From contig NZ_AUCT01000012.1 of assembly GCF_000429905.1 (NCBI RefSeq), forward strand, positions 62,001 through 126,000: 64,000 bases of DNA, written 5' to 3'. Source of the DNA: Desulfatibacillum aliphaticivorans DSM 15576 (GTDB lineage: Bacteria > Desulfobacterota > Desulfobacteria > Desulfobacterales > Desulfatibacillaceae). Of the stretch, positions 8,801 to 17,042 are shown piece by piece (the stretch's first letter is position 1; every line of letters starts with the position of its first letter). Position numbers and translations under genes: made by a program. The notes below the pieces were generated by a model that was not told the DNA's origin, ran no database searches, and was given only the letters and a program-made list of their open reading frames with translations.

Positions 8801-9622
8801 ACCGTCCTCATCCTCCACCACGGCGTTATCCACGACGCCTTTCAGGTGGCTTAAAAGCCTCTCCCTGGTAATTTTTGGCAGCCCGGACACGTCTTCAGAA
8901 GAGTTGGCTTGCAGAACGCTCAGGAGTTCCTTCAAAGTTGCAGGAGCTTTCGCCGGTTCGCTGATTTCAATCCCCGCGGCGTTCAGCGCTTCCATGATCT
9001 CCAGGGCGGTTTCCAATCCCGCTCCCTGGCTCTGCTCTTCGTCGCCCACAACCTGCTTGAGGTTCTGGACCAGCATTTTCATGGAGATCTTGCCGTCCGC
9101 AGTCAAAGAATCGTTGATCACAGCCTGGCTTTGCTCCGCATCCAAACCGGCGAGAAACAGCGCTTTTTCCAAGTGGGGGATGGCGCTCACTTCCAGGGTC
9201 CGGCTTTGCTGCAAAATGGCCTCTTCGGGTACAAACTGGGATACCCGGGAGAACAATTCGGAGGCCGTCATGCCGGCCCCGTCTTCCCCGAATCCAGCCA
9301 TGATCTCTTCTACCTGCTCAGGGGAGTAGCCGTCCAGAAGAAGAAGCGCACGCACGTGGTTTTCGGCTTCAGGCTCTATGGTTATTTCCTGCAGGGCGGC
9401 CCCGGAGCGAAGCAGCCTGCTTTTTAACTGATCCACATTGCTTGCGGCCTGCTCGGGCGCTTTGGTTACGCCGGTCGTTACGGCGTCTACGGAAGAGCCT
9501 GCTTTTGTAAGCAGCGAAGAAAACAGGTTCCGTCCAACGGAGTCCCCTTGCCGGGTTATCCCCGCCTTTCTGGAAACGATTCCGTCTAAAAACCCGTTAG
9601 CTGCCAGCATTTGCGTTATCAT
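5819..9622 (-). CDS. fliK: FliK-like flagellar hook-length control protein, very long
   Basis: 1267 residues, about three times the enteric FliK. The C-terminal hook-length control domain (about 1115-1210) is clear, with RRDNRIRLQLHPQQLGKVDV, and is followed by the usual Gln-rich tail. The rest is low-complexity: Ala, Glu, Asp and Gln rich, with long charged helices in the N-terminal 600 residues and five 17-residue repeats near residues 776-860. FliK measures the hook and switches the export apparatus from hook to filament substrates, so a long ruler fits a long hook. I prefer the ATG at 9622, with GGGAG 5 bases upstream, over an in-frame ATG 9 codons earlier without a clear site. It is the first gene of the fliK-flgD-flgE unit. 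Confidence 0.85.
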   Translation of the reverse strand: MITQMLAANGFLDGIVSRKAGITRQGDSVGRNLFSSLLTKAGSSVDAVTTGVTKAPEQAASNVDQLKSRLLRSGAALQEITIEPEAENHVRALLLLDGYSPEQVEEIMAGFGEDGAGMTASELFSRVSQFVPEEAILQQSRTLEVSAIPHLEKALFLAGLDAEQSQAVINDSLTADGKISMKMLVQNLKQVVGDEEQSQGAGLETALEIMEALNAAGIEISEPAKAPATLKELLSVLQANSSEDVSGLPKITRERLLSHLKGVVDNAVVEDEDGEGLIPLAKLMESKLKFIDEEDFEGVPVVYVEMALRRMGVDSAEAGRLASQISSAGEGKGRILVNNLGPAEKFKESLPRESVPAFERLIREMAANGELTKNELTVTDFSQVFASMDVEEAMEGLSLKGSDELETLAALLSQSLEADGEDGVQTALYAEKKSVPQTLVELRDLLQGLANNGKTLPEAAAKDLAAVLKQSGADATLVDDLIAEAKIAEGEVDPAKLTKSMERVAQSVLLAAIEEAGTRIDTAYKSAELSRKFVGVMQVLQNTRNGFLSEEAAQYVAKALEDMGANVHEFNQALSQNRFPSRGVDPVPVIQVIKNIAVKMGIDSETIVNASIQTGVQDPDAVVSRVKAKSQAFGFTGRDDGENKLPFGEVMNGKAENKAATAAVYLPKEKSSEPVAAQVEQSASKADKGTAVTIQDSDEPVISLGDKSGGNPQVSAAENSRRDVRIDVKAPQVNAAQDAPEETLTADEAKIAVRGGEQADSVRQAKGAQVQAESIARLGATADAEKAGQSSAARLGATADAEKAGQYSAARVSATADAEKAGQSSAARLGATADAEKAGQSSAARVSATADTEKAGQSAALGALKSTEAPKEVPKEAPGPMQGVQQAQKNAGTAQDEPEVIVRGADRVHNQGLASSGASQTGPAQVKTVENVAVENRDGQRVQVRSNDVYVQAPANANADEVEQAQTAVKTAAGLRADLGASQAVREARTKDGVQANHTAGAQSQGQKTGEAGQPIQVNAQGDAAVDPESEFGDALQHAAARKNDAGVSAQAREEAPGGEIRTFAKLAASDKGVDAAETQAVAGKGSAASQTNEAQAASQSFLQEPAQASRTSEAAPQRPVLRPYEGQMAQQLGSQVVQALNRRDNRIRLQLHPQQLGKVDVNLNLKKNVLSIGMSAETEAVKEILISHVSELKNALADQGIVVDKIEVNVRQNPEQNLAQQQQGQGQGRQAGNRGSSFKGGQETPEGFVGMNPPKYETESGLNVVA
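7043..7297 (-). repeat. five 51-bp in-frame tandem repeats in fliK
   Basis: Five head-to-tail copies of a 51-bp unit encode ARLGATADAEKAGQSSA with small changes (RL or RV at positions 2-3, A or T, S or Y). The DNA copies differ at only a few positions each, so the array is young or kept uniform by recombination. It lies in the flexible linker before the conserved C-terminal domain. Copy number here would change the protein length in steps of 17 residues. Confidence 0.9.
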
Positions 9623-9706
9623 TGCATCTCCCTTCGTGGTCAAAACCATCCTTCGGTTGTTTTGTTCCCGCCGGCGCGCTTGGCGCCGGAGATGACCGCC
9701 TAAAAC

Positions 9707-9724
9707 GCAACCCCTGTGCCAAAA
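9707..9724 (-). promoter_or_regulatory. sigma-54 promoter of fliK-flgD-flgE
   Basis: On the minus strand the site reads TTTTGGCACAGGGGTTGC: TGGCAC, five bases, TTGC, with correct ten-base spacing between GG and GC. Transcription would start near 9695, about 73 bases before the chosen fliK start. It is the twin of the site upstream of motA. The rest of the gap up to the next gene (9725-9899) is AT-rich and shows nothing else I can name. Confidence 0.78.
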
Positions 9725-9899
9725 TTTCAGACCGAGACAAAAATCTATTAATTACAGAGGTTTAAAAAGTTTGTATTCATGGAAAGATTGGCTAAAGCGG
9801 CAATTTGGGCATGCAGGTTTTTCCCTAATTGCAGGCAAGAGGGAAAATTTTGCCGACAGGATTTGAAACAGGAAAAAGTTGGCCTCCTGATAAAAGGCC

Positions 9900-10799
9900 C
9901 TACCACAAGAGGTGAATCATGGATGCAGCCAGAAGAAGGATAAAGGCATGCTTCTGATGCTTACGGAACCAGGGGAATCTGGTCAGGCGCACCCCGATCT
10001 GGCCGCCTAAAACAACCCCGCTGCAGGTGGCGAAAAGAAGGGAGGTTCCTTGGGGCCAGGCGCGATAGTCCAGCCATACGCTGATGCAGACCAGAAGCAA
10101 ATAAAAAAGGATTGTGATGAACATGATAAAAAGGCCTGTGGCCACGGCCTTCCATGTGGGCAGGTTGAGTTTCTGCTCCATATGGGGGATGATCCAGTCC
10201 GTGTTTCCAATGCTTAACAGGCCTGTGAAAAAGGAGGAGGCCGCGACCAAAGGCCAGCTTTTCATCAAGAAGGGGCTTTGTTCGGGCGACCGCAACGATT
10301 TCTTTTCCTCGGGCTCGTTCAGGGATTGAATCATTTGCATCAGAAGGTAGCCTGCCACCAATAGAAAAATATACAGCAAAACGCGTTCGTACTCCTGGGG
10401 AATGAAATACCCGGCTATATATCCTATGGTCACCCCAATCAAAGCCATGGGGATGAACCGGGCTGCAATTTTAAGGTCTACTTTTCCGCTTATAAGGTAG
10501 CTTAAGGACCCGGCGCCTTTTCCGGCTATCTGGGTGAATATGGAGATGGAAACCGCCTCGCTGGGCCGGATGTGAAGCACGGTCAGGACCGGAATCCAAA
10601 GCATGCCCGCCCCCAGGCCGGTGAACATCACCATGGTTCCCACGACGACTCCCAGCAAATGAACCAGAATGAATTCCGTAAAGCCCAAGGGAATCCGCCC
10701 GCCCAAATACGGCGACAACACGGCAATATAAACTCCATCCAAAGCCAGCCAGAACAGCATGAACCTGGGGAGCCTCAATAGATATGCGCCGATTTTCAT
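9900..10799 (-). CDS. TauE/SafE-family permease
   Basis: 299 residues with about eight hydrophobic helices in two halves split by a cytoplasmic loop rich in Glu, Lys and Ser (about 165-180). The first half has GVVVGTMVMFTGLGAGMLWIP then P-EAV-IS, the typical TauE/SafE (formerly DUF81) motif. The second half has SIGNTDWIIPHM and VLGGQIGVRLT. Members export sulfite, sulfoacetate or other small sulfur/carbon anions across the inner membrane. The substrate here is unknown. Its ATG overlaps the stop of the upstream sensor-like gene (ATGA), so the two are translationally coupled and probably work together. Confidence 0.8.
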   Translation of the reverse strand: MKIGAYLLRLPRFMLFWLALDGVYIAVLSPYLGGRIPLGFTEFILVHLLGVVVGTMVMFTGLGAGMLWIPVLTVLHIRPSEAVSISIFTQIAGKGAGSLSYLISGKVDLKIAARFIPMALIGVTIGYIAGYFIPQEYERVLLYIFLLVAGYLLMQMIQSLNEPEEKKSLRSPEQSPFLMKSWPLVAASSFFTGLLSIGNTDWIIPHMEQKLNLPTWKAVATGLFIMFITILFYLLLVCISVWLDYRAWPQGTSLLFATCSGVVLGGQIGVRLTRFPWFRKHQKHAFILLLAASMIHLLW

Positions 10800-11587
10800 G
10801 ATTCGCCGCTCCCCCCGCCGGCCAAATCGCCCTCATGCAAGCTCATTCGGTAGCGCCTGAAAACAAAAACCAGAGTCGCCGTAAAGGCGGTGAGGCGAAC
10901 CAGGTGCCAGATCCACCACATTCCGTTCCAGGGGCTGGAAAAGGGAAAGATCACCTCGGCGATTCCGAACAAACAGGAAAGATAGACGAATAACAGGTCC
11001 CTCTTTGCTCCGCTTTGCCGATAAATTTTATAAAATTTCGCCATGGAGAGAAAAAACAAAAAGCTGGCGGTCAGGTTGATCAACACGGCGATCACGGTGA
11101 AGCCTTCGTCGTACAAGGGCAGAATCCTGGGCACGTCGCCAGGAAACAGCAGAGCGCGCAAGCCAACAGAGGCGGATAATATGGCGAAGCCGAAATAAAT
11201 GAATCGCAGTTCAAAGAGGTTTCTCATGCGCCGCCCGTGGGTAAACCAGACAGAGGCGAAAAAAAATCCGCCGAACAGGCTTCCCACGCTGTGCAGAAAA
11301 ATGAAAGAGTCGCCCGGCTTGCTGACTGCGTGAGAGATGTCCAGGATTCCCATAGCTGCGAAGCCCGTGGCCAGCATGATCAACTGGGCGTTCAGGCTTG
11401 CCTGGGATTCCAGATAGAGCATCAATGAAATCAGGCAGATCGTAATTGCGCCAAAAGTCTCGATGGTGGAGTGCAATTGAATGTGCTCAAAATGCAGGGC
11501 GTACAGCCTGTCGAAGAATAAGATGACGGGAATGGCGATGAGCAAAATTCCGGCGATCCAAATTTTTACCGGGGAGATTGAAGACAT
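10796..11587 (-). CDS. MASE3-like membrane sensor domain protein, stand-alone
   Basis: 263 residues with about eight transmembrane helices. The segment IETFGAITICLISLMLY followed by LATGFAAMGILDISHAV resembles the MASE3 sensor module, which usually heads histidine kinases or diguanylate cyclases. Here no output domain follows: after the last helix there is only a short Arg-rich tail (RRYRMSLHEGDLAGG). It is coupled by a 4-base overlap to the TauE/SafE permease, so it may sense or gate the permease substrate. The start has a modest GGAA site. The family assignment rests on motif resemblance only. Confidence 0.5.
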   Translation of the reverse strand: MSSISPVKIWIAGILLIAIPVILFFDRLYALHFEHIQLHSTIETFGAITICLISLMLYLESQASLNAQLIMLATGFAAMGILDISHAVSKPGDSFIFLHSVGSLFGGFFFASVWFTHGRRMRNLFELRFIYFGFAILSASVGLRALLFPGDVPRILPLYDEGFTVIAVLINLTASFLFFLSMAKFYKIYRQSGAKRDLLFVYLSCLFGIAEVIFPFSSPWNGMWWIWHLVRLTAFTATLVFVFRRYRMSLHEGDLAGGGSGES

Positions 11588-11838
11588 AAATTTATGGTTC
11601 CAGTTGATATACTTTGGTTAATATATTGGTTTTAATAAATAAAACACCCACAGCCCGCGAGCTGAAACCTGTATTATCAATATTCAATTACCGTGCCAGC
11701 CGATTTTTCCAAGCAGGGTGAATGGAAACGAAAATCAATCCGTTTTTCCGGAACGGATACTTTATAATATGCGTTTGTTGGAAATGGGACGGCTTCTGAA
11801 GCAAAAGACCAGGCGCTCATCATCGAATCGTTGGGCGC

Positions 11839-11876
11839 AAAAAAAACGAGGCGCCCATTGTTCCTGGAGCGCCTCG
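11839..11876 (-). terminator. rho-independent terminator of the dockerin-like secreted protein gene
   Basis: An eight-pair perfect stem (CGAGGCGC/GCGCCTCG, 11847-11876, loop of 14) is followed on the minus strand by eight T. It lies 57 bases after the stop of the 808-residue secreted protein. The gap between it and the sensor gene (11588-11838) is AT-rich and holds no supported gene. Confidence 0.85.
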
Positions 11877-11933
11877 CATATTCCATCTTCCGACGTGGAT
11901 CTCAGTCAGGCGGAATTCTTTTTCACCAGTTTG

Positions 11934-14360
11934 TTAACGCTTACCGGTTGCGACCAGCATGGAAACGTCGGTCGCATCATCGCTTTCCACGGCAACGACA
12001 TACACGGAAAAGCTGTCAGCGCTGTCAAAAAGAATTCTCATGTCATGATAAACGGCTGATTGGGCGGGCTTTGACACCGGAGCGCCGCTCAGAGCAAATT
12101 CGTTGGCCCCGCCGGTAAGAGTAAAGGTCTCGCCTAAATATTCGACCTGGATGCTGGTTGCGCTGATCTTAGAGATTGATACAGCTCCGCTCGTGCTGGC
12201 AAACTGGTCACTGGTGTTGCCCAGGTTGGGATCGTAAAGGCCGGTATAGGTCCAGTCTCCCGCGGCATCGTCGGTTGTTACCGCGTCTGCGCTGATTCTA
12301 TCCAATCCCACATCGAAGGAAATGTCCGTCGAATCATCGGCTTCCTGGCCTACAAAGCAGGACGCCAAAGCGCCCCCATCGCTGACAATAACAAAATCCA
12401 GGACGTTGAAGTCGCCCTGAGGCGCCGGCGGATTGACCAGCCTGGCGATCCCGCCCTTTGCAGACATGGACAGGTTCAAGCCGGACACGGACGCTGTATA
12501 GGATTGAGCGCTGTTTTTGGTGATGGTCATGGAGACGCTGTCAGCCCCCAAAGTAACGCCGTCGCTGATGTTGGGGTCCCCTACCGTGTCAAATGTTAAG
12601 GAGCCCGCGAAGTCCACGGCGTTGGAAACAGTGGGATTCGTCCCATTTACAAATTCTTCCACATCTAAAAAAGTGTCGTTATCGCCGTCCGCGCCGCCGG
12701 TGTGGGAGAGGTCGCCGAAATAGCCTATTTCCCAACTGTCCCGCATGCCGTCCATGTCGGAGTCGGATTCGGTGTCTTTGCTTCCAAGTCCGATGTATAT
12801 GGATACGTCCGACGCATCATCCAACTCCGTGGCAACGGAATATACGGATACCCCTCCGTTTTCGTAGCGAATTTTTATATCCTGATAAATCGCTTGATGA
12901 GTGTAACTGGCCTGTGGCGGATCGGCCAACTGCAGCTCGCCGCCGGAAACATTGAGTTTAAACAGTTCGCGCTCCAAGGCGAGTTGGAGGTGTCCCTCGT
13001 TGTCCTGATATATGACCGCACTGTGATCCAGAGCCGAAAACCCATCGCTGGCGTCTCTCAAATTGGGGTCGTACTGGCCTTCTATCGTCCAGGTTCCAAT
13101 AAAGTCTGTAACGGGGACGCTTGGGGCGTCATCATCCCCGGCGCTGACTTTAAAGGAGACGTCCAAGGCATCGTATAACTCCTGCCCCACAAAGGCATAA
13201 GCCCTGTTGACCCCGTTTGAAAGGGCGATAAATTCCAGGACGTTTTGATCGTCCATGACATAAGGGGAGGATTCCAGGCGGGCGACGTTACCGGAAAAAA
13301 CGAGGGGGACGTCAAAACTGCCCCCAGCGCCTGAAATGCTGGAGAGCAAACGGTTTCCCCCCGTCCTATGAAAATAAACGTCGACTTCCTCTGTTTCCAG
13401 CGTAACGCCATCCTGGATGTTCGGATCGCCGGCCGTATAAACATCGTACATCCCCTGGAAATTATCAGAAGAAACAATCCCATGAACGCTCCGAAGGATG
13501 TACAAGGCGTCAAAAAGGTCGAACTTGCCATCGCCGTTCGTGTCTGCGGCCGGGTCGCTTATGTCGTTTACCAACTCGGTCGGGGAAAGGCCGCCAAGGA
13601 GCTGCAGCGCAAGATTGGCGTCTTCGGCCTGAACCAGGCCGTTGTCGTCAAGATCCCCCAAAGGAGTGTAGGCCACAATTTCATCGGCAAACTTTATCCA
13701 GTCCACTTCCGCAAAAAAATCTCCCGGAGAGAGACTGCCCGTATTGTAGGCGATAAGCACTACGGCATCCGAAACAAAAGCGTTATTGTAGGTTCCCAAA
13801 ACAGCCCAGGCGTCCCCGGCGCTATAGTAGGTCGTTATCGTAGAACCTTTTCTGGTTATACGCATAGCTCCGGCGGAATTGTTGGCCAAGACGCCTGAAT
13901 GTCCAACGCCTGTCCCGTTAATCGATCCACCGGTTTGATAGCTGTGCTGCGGGCCGTCATAGCCAAGCACCCCACCTTGTCCACGGTATATCCAAAGATA
14001 ACTGCTTCCGTCCCTTGAAGGGCTGACCTGGAGTGTGACGTGGGGATAGCCGTTTTCCTCGTCCGGGGTAAAACTCATGTTTTGATACCGGCAAACAAAA
14101 TCAAAGTCACCGGCAAAAGTCTGTTTGGAGCTCAGCCACCCATTGCCTCCCTGGACGTAGTTGCTTATGACCAGGACGCCGTTGCTCTGAGCAGCGGTCG
14201 GAGGGTCATATTCGCCTCTCCAAAGGTCATCGCTGACGGCCGAACCGTTAAAATCATCGTAAACGGTGTAGCCGTCATTTGCAAAGGAACTATCTGTAAT
14301 ACATAGAAAAAAACAAAGTACAAATAAGATAAGCGTGTTTGGGCGGACTCCGTGTTTCAT
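11934..14360 (-). CDS. secreted multidomain protein with dockerin-like and TSP3-like calcium loops
   Basis: 808 residues from the ATG at 14360, which has AAGGAAG 7 bases upstream and puts a Sec signal peptide (about 1-27, ending SSFA) at the N-terminus; a longer frame starting 22 codons earlier would bury it. Next come a beta-sandwich of the concanavalin/laminin-G type (about 33-226), a dockerin type I-like pair of EF-hand loops (DLDDNGLVQAED and DTNGDGKFDLFD, about 234-296), then two pairs of related beta-rich segments, each pair starting with a GDPN motif. Between the pairs is a thrombospondin-3-like segment (DSDMDGMRDSWE, DGDNDTFLDVEEF). No catalytic motif is visible. Probably a surface or extracellular binding protein. 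It has its own strong terminator. Confidence 0.75.
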   Translation of the reverse strand: MKHGVRPNTLILFVLCFFLCITDSSFANDGYTVYDDFNGSAVSDDLWRGEYDPPTAAQSNGVLVISNYVQGGNGWLSSKQTFAGDFDFVCRYQNMSFTPDEENGYPHVTLQVSPSRDGSSYLWIYRGQGGVLGYDGPQHSYQTGGSINGTGVGHSGVLANNSAGAMRITRKGSTITTYYSAGDAWAVLGTYNNAFVSDAVVLIAYNTGSLSPGDFFAEVDWIKFADEIVAYTPLGDLDDNGLVQAEDANLALQLLGGLSPTELVNDISDPAADTNGDGKFDLFDALYILRSVHGIVSSDNFQGMYDVYTAGDPNIQDGVTLETEEVDVYFHRTGGNRLLSSISGAGGSFDVPLVFSGNVARLESSPYVMDDQNVLEFIALSNGVNRAYAFVGQELYDALDVSFKVSAGDDDAPSVPVTDFIGTWTIEGQYDPNLRDASDGFSALDHSAVIYQDNEGHLQLALERELFKLNVSGGELQLADPPQASYTHQAIYQDIKIRYENGGVSVYSVATELDDASDVSIYIGLGSKDTESDSDMDGMRDSWEIGYFGDLSHTGGADGDNDTFLDVEEFVNGTNPTVSNAVDFAGSLTFDTVGDPNISDGVTLGADSVSMTITKNSAQSYTASVSGLNLSMSAKGGIARLVNPPAPQGDFNVLDFVIVSDGGALASCFVGQEADDSTDISFDVGLDRISADAVTTDDAAGDWTYTGLYDPNLGNTSDQFASTSGAVSISKISATSIQVEYLGETFTLTGGANEFALSGAPVSKPAQSAVYHDMRILFDSADSFSVYVVAVESDDATDVSMLVATGKR

Positions 14361-14714
14361 CAAAATCTTCCTTTTTGAATACAGGATGAGTTGTAAACAG
14401 GCAGGCATTACGAAGGCAATGGGCATTGGACTTGATAAGAACTGCCTCTATTTATAAAGTGGAAATTGGGGGTTGGTTAAAGCCAAAGCCCCGTACTGGG
14501 TATACAGATGACATGCCCGTAATGTCAAGCGGCGGCGCTTCAACGATTTTAATCATTAAATAATCAATAATTTTCCTGATATAAATGAATTAAAAGTTTG
14601 ATTTATGGAATTAATCCTCATTTTATCATTCGAAAAAAAATGACGTTTTCAACAGGTGGTAAAGGATTTTCCGCTCCACGTTTTAAAAATAACAGCCAGA
14701 TTTGAATCAAGAAA

Positions 14715-15326
14715 CTACGCGGCTTTTTCCACTTGCCCGGCTGTCTGCTCCAACTTCTTCATGAGAGCCTGCATGCGAGGCTGAAAAAACCAGATTCCAT
14801 AGGCAAAGTAGTAGATATGAAAAAACACGCCCATGGTTTCAATGAATACACCCTTTCCTTCCCGTTCAAAATAAATGAACTCCCTGGAGACGACATACAT
14901 CAGCCAGGCTGCAACCAATGCGTGCATGGCCGCCAGATAGATAAAAAACTTCCCGGAAAAGGGCGCCAAGGCCAAAGCAAGCATCCATAAAATGCAGGAA
15001 ACCATGTCCCATAGGCAAAGCTGCTTCAGTCTGGTTCGAAAATTTACAGCTCTTTCCGAGTCGTCTTGATGCAAATTAATTCCGATGGCGTAAATCCAGG
15101 CCACCACAATTCCGTTGCAGGCAAATACGCATAGAGCGCTTAATAGGGCCATCAAAAGCATCAGACCGGTTACGGCCCATCCAGGCCAGGATCCTTCCAA
15201 ATGCGTTTGTATTCCGCTAAGAGACATCAGCAGCGCTGCAGCAACAATAGCCGGGAGGCATGTTATCGCCATTATTTTTGCGGCATGGGCCTTGATAAAA
15301 AAATCCAATTTGATGGGAAGGCGCAT
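14715..15326 (-). CDS. small multi-pass membrane protein of unknown function
   Basis: 203 residues from the ATG at 15326 (AAGGA 7 bases upstream). A longer frame up to 15524 would read through the citrate synthase terminator and has no ribosome site, so I reject it. About five hydrophobic helices lie near 17-37, 50-75, 106-122, 130-148 and 164-183, with a charged loop (QDDSERAVNFRTRL) between helices 2 and 3 and a basic/Gln-rich C-terminal tail. I do not recognise a family. The neighbours (citrate synthase upstream, secreted protein downstream) give no functional hint. The gap 14361-14714 is AT-rich with no gene I can support. Confidence 0.6.
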   Translation of the reverse strand: MRLPIKLDFFIKAHAAKIMAITCLPAIVAAALLMSLSGIQTHLEGSWPGWAVTGLMLLMALLSALCVFACNGIVVAWIYAIGINLHQDDSERAVNFRTRLKQLCLWDMVSCILWMLALALAPFSGKFFIYLAAMHALVAAWLMYVVSREFIYFEREGKGVFIETMGVFFHIYYFAYGIWFFQPRMQALMKKLEQTAGQVEKAA

Positions 15327-15457
15327 TTGCAGTCCTTTGGAAAAAGATAAAAGACTCATCTTGTATTTAGACAAAAAAAGCCCTAAAATTTGGCAAGCAT
15401 GCTGATATATAGCACGATTTTCAGAGGCTTCAAGTTTTTTTTGAAATATTCGTTTGC

Positions 15458-15492
15458 AAAAAACGGCCGCCGCATTGGCTAGTGCGACGGCC
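15458..15492 (-). terminator. rho-independent terminator of gltA
   Basis: On the minus strand a ten-pair stem (GGCCGTCGCA/TGCGGCGGCC, with one G-T pair, loop of eight) is followed by GTTTTTTG. It begins 28 bases after the citrate synthase stop and clearly ends that transcript. Confidence 0.88.
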
Positions 15493-15520
15493 TCTGTTAT
15501 TTGGACAAATATGGCGGGAA

Positions 15521-16933
15521 TCAATTGGGCGCAGGCGTGCTTTGCCTAAAATCCTGAACGCTCTTTCCAAACGATCCTGTATAGGAGGCTCTGGGGCGAA
15601 AGATGCGATTGTTGTCCAGATATTCCAGGATGCGGGAGGTCCACCCCGCCACGCGGCTGACTGCGAAAAGAGGCGTAAACATATACGAAGGCACGCCCAT
15701 GGCGTGGTAAACCAGGCCGGAATAGAAATCCACGTTGGGAAAAAGATTCTTTTTCTCCCCCAGATCCTGAGATGCCTGTTTTTCCAGCGCCTTGGCGGTT
15801 TCCATCAAAGGCTGGACCCCGCTGTTTTCCTTTGCGAGAAATTCGGCCATGGGACCTAAGATTCTGGCCCGGGGATCGTAGGTTTTGTAAACCCTGTGGC
15901 CGATGCCCATGATTTTCCGTTTTTCCGACACCGCTTTTTTGTACCATGCATTCACATTTTCAGAACCGCCGATTTCCTGCAGCATCAACAAGGCCTGCTC
16001 GTTGGCGCCGCCGTGCAAGGGGCCGCTCAAGTCGGCCACGCCTGCGTCCACGGCGAAATAAATATCTGAAAGGGTGGACGCCACCACCATGGAGGCGAAG
16101 GTGCTGGCGTTCATTCCGTGATCCGCATGCAGGATCAAACTCACATCCATGATGCGCTCCTCCACGGGAGTGGGCTTCCGGCCTGTCATCATGTACAAAA
16201 GGTTGCCGGCATGGCTGAGACTGGGGTCAGGCTCCAAGGGCAGATGGCCGGAACGAATTCTGGCCACGGTGGCGGCGATGGCGGCGAGCCCGGCGATCAG
16301 GTGGTAGCAGGACTCCACGTCCTCGGAGCCCAAAAGTGTGGTCTCCACGCCCTGGAGCTTTTGGTAGGATTGATTAGGGAACACGTAAGTCGCGGTTTTC
16401 TCTCCCATGGGAATTGTTTCCATGGCGATGGAATCGTCGTCTGAAGAAACCGCTTCAGGAAATGTGGAGATGCCCTTGTCCTTATCCCGATAAGTTTGTT
16501 TTTGCCTGAGCAGCCCCACCCCGAATCGCAGGGCGGCCATGGGATGCATGTCCTCTATGGGAAAGCTCATAAGCAGCCGCTGGGTATCGCGAATGTCTTT
16601 ATAATCCAGGAATTTCTTTTTGAATAAATGCAACTCTTGCGGGTTGGGCAGCTCCCCGTGGAGAAGCAGGTACGCGGTTTCTTCATATGTGCAGTTGGCC
16701 GCAAGGTCGAAAATGTCGTACCCCCTGTATACCAGCCAGCCTTTTGCGCCGTTGACGTAGCCTACATTGGTTTCGCAAGCGATGGCGCCTTCCAAGCCCG
16801 GGCCAAGCGTCGCCTGGATAGGCCACTCCAGCTTTTGAGGGGTTTCGGGAGTTGGCTCCCCCGCTGTATCATGTTTCGCTTTTTCCGCTGCTTCCAGAAT
16901 CAGATCTTTGATTTTGTCTACGTTCTCACTCAT
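15521..16933 (-). CDS. gltA: citrate synthase
   Basis: 470 residues from the ATG at 16933, which has GAGG about 9 bases upstream. The fold and catalytic motifs are clear: LHADHGMNASTF (active-site His), GPLHGGANEQ (second His), GIGHRVYK (substrate-binding His and Arg) and NVDFYSGLVYHAMG (catalytic Asp). It condenses acetyl-CoA and oxaloacetate into citrate in the cytoplasm. An acidic insertion rich in Ser and Asp lies between the small and large domain parts (about 180-215), and a 40-residue charged N-terminal extension precedes the first helix. It is a single-gene unit with its own terminator. Confidence 0.95.
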   Translation of the reverse strand: MSENVDKIKDLILEAAEKAKHDTAGEPTPETPQKLEWPIQATLGPGLEGAIACETNVGYVNGAKGWLVYRGYDIFDLAANCTYEETAYLLLHGELPNPQELHLFKKKFLDYKDIRDTQRLLMSFPIEDMHPMAALRFGVGLLRQKQTYRDKDKGISTFPEAVSSDDDSIAMETIPMGEKTATYVFPNQSYQKLQGVETTLLGSEDVESCYHLIAGLAAIAATVARIRSGHLPLEPDPSLSHAGNLLYMMTGRKPTPVEERIMDVSLILHADHGMNASTFASMVVASTLSDIYFAVDAGVADLSGPLHGGANEQALLMLQEIGGSENVNAWYKKAVSEKRKIMGIGHRVYKTYDPRARILGPMAEFLAKENSGVQPLMETAKALEKQASQDLGEKKNLFPNVDFYSGLVYHAMGVPSYMFTPLFAVSRVAGWTSRILEYLDNNRIFRPRASYTGSFGKSVQDFRQSTPAPN

Positions 16934-17017
16934 AAAAAAAGCCTCGCTGTAACTTGATCTGGTCAAATAGAAAATAAGCCGAAAATGACTTTTCCTTAAA
17001 TGGAATCAAAGCCTAAC

Positions 17018-17039
17018 GCTTGTACACAAGCAGGCCTGC
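17018..17039. promoter_or_regulatory. adjacent inverted repeats upstream of gltA
   Basis: GCTTGT-AC-ACAAGC (17018-17031) is a perfect six-base dyad, directly abutted by the ten-base palindrome GCAGGCCTGC (17030-17039). They lie just after the stop of the DnaJ-like gene and about 85-105 bases before the citrate synthase start. They may be a regulator site for gltA or a weak terminator of the upstream gene; no T-tract follows. Confidence 0.35.
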
Positions 17040-17042
17040 TCC

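Noticed and set aside
7580..8854. 424-residue plus-strand frame opposite fliK
   Set aside because: Antisense shadow caused by the codon bias of a long GC-rich gene.
11677..11886. 69-residue minus-strand frame
   Set aside because: It contains the strong terminator of the secreted protein gene, so it is not translated as a gene.
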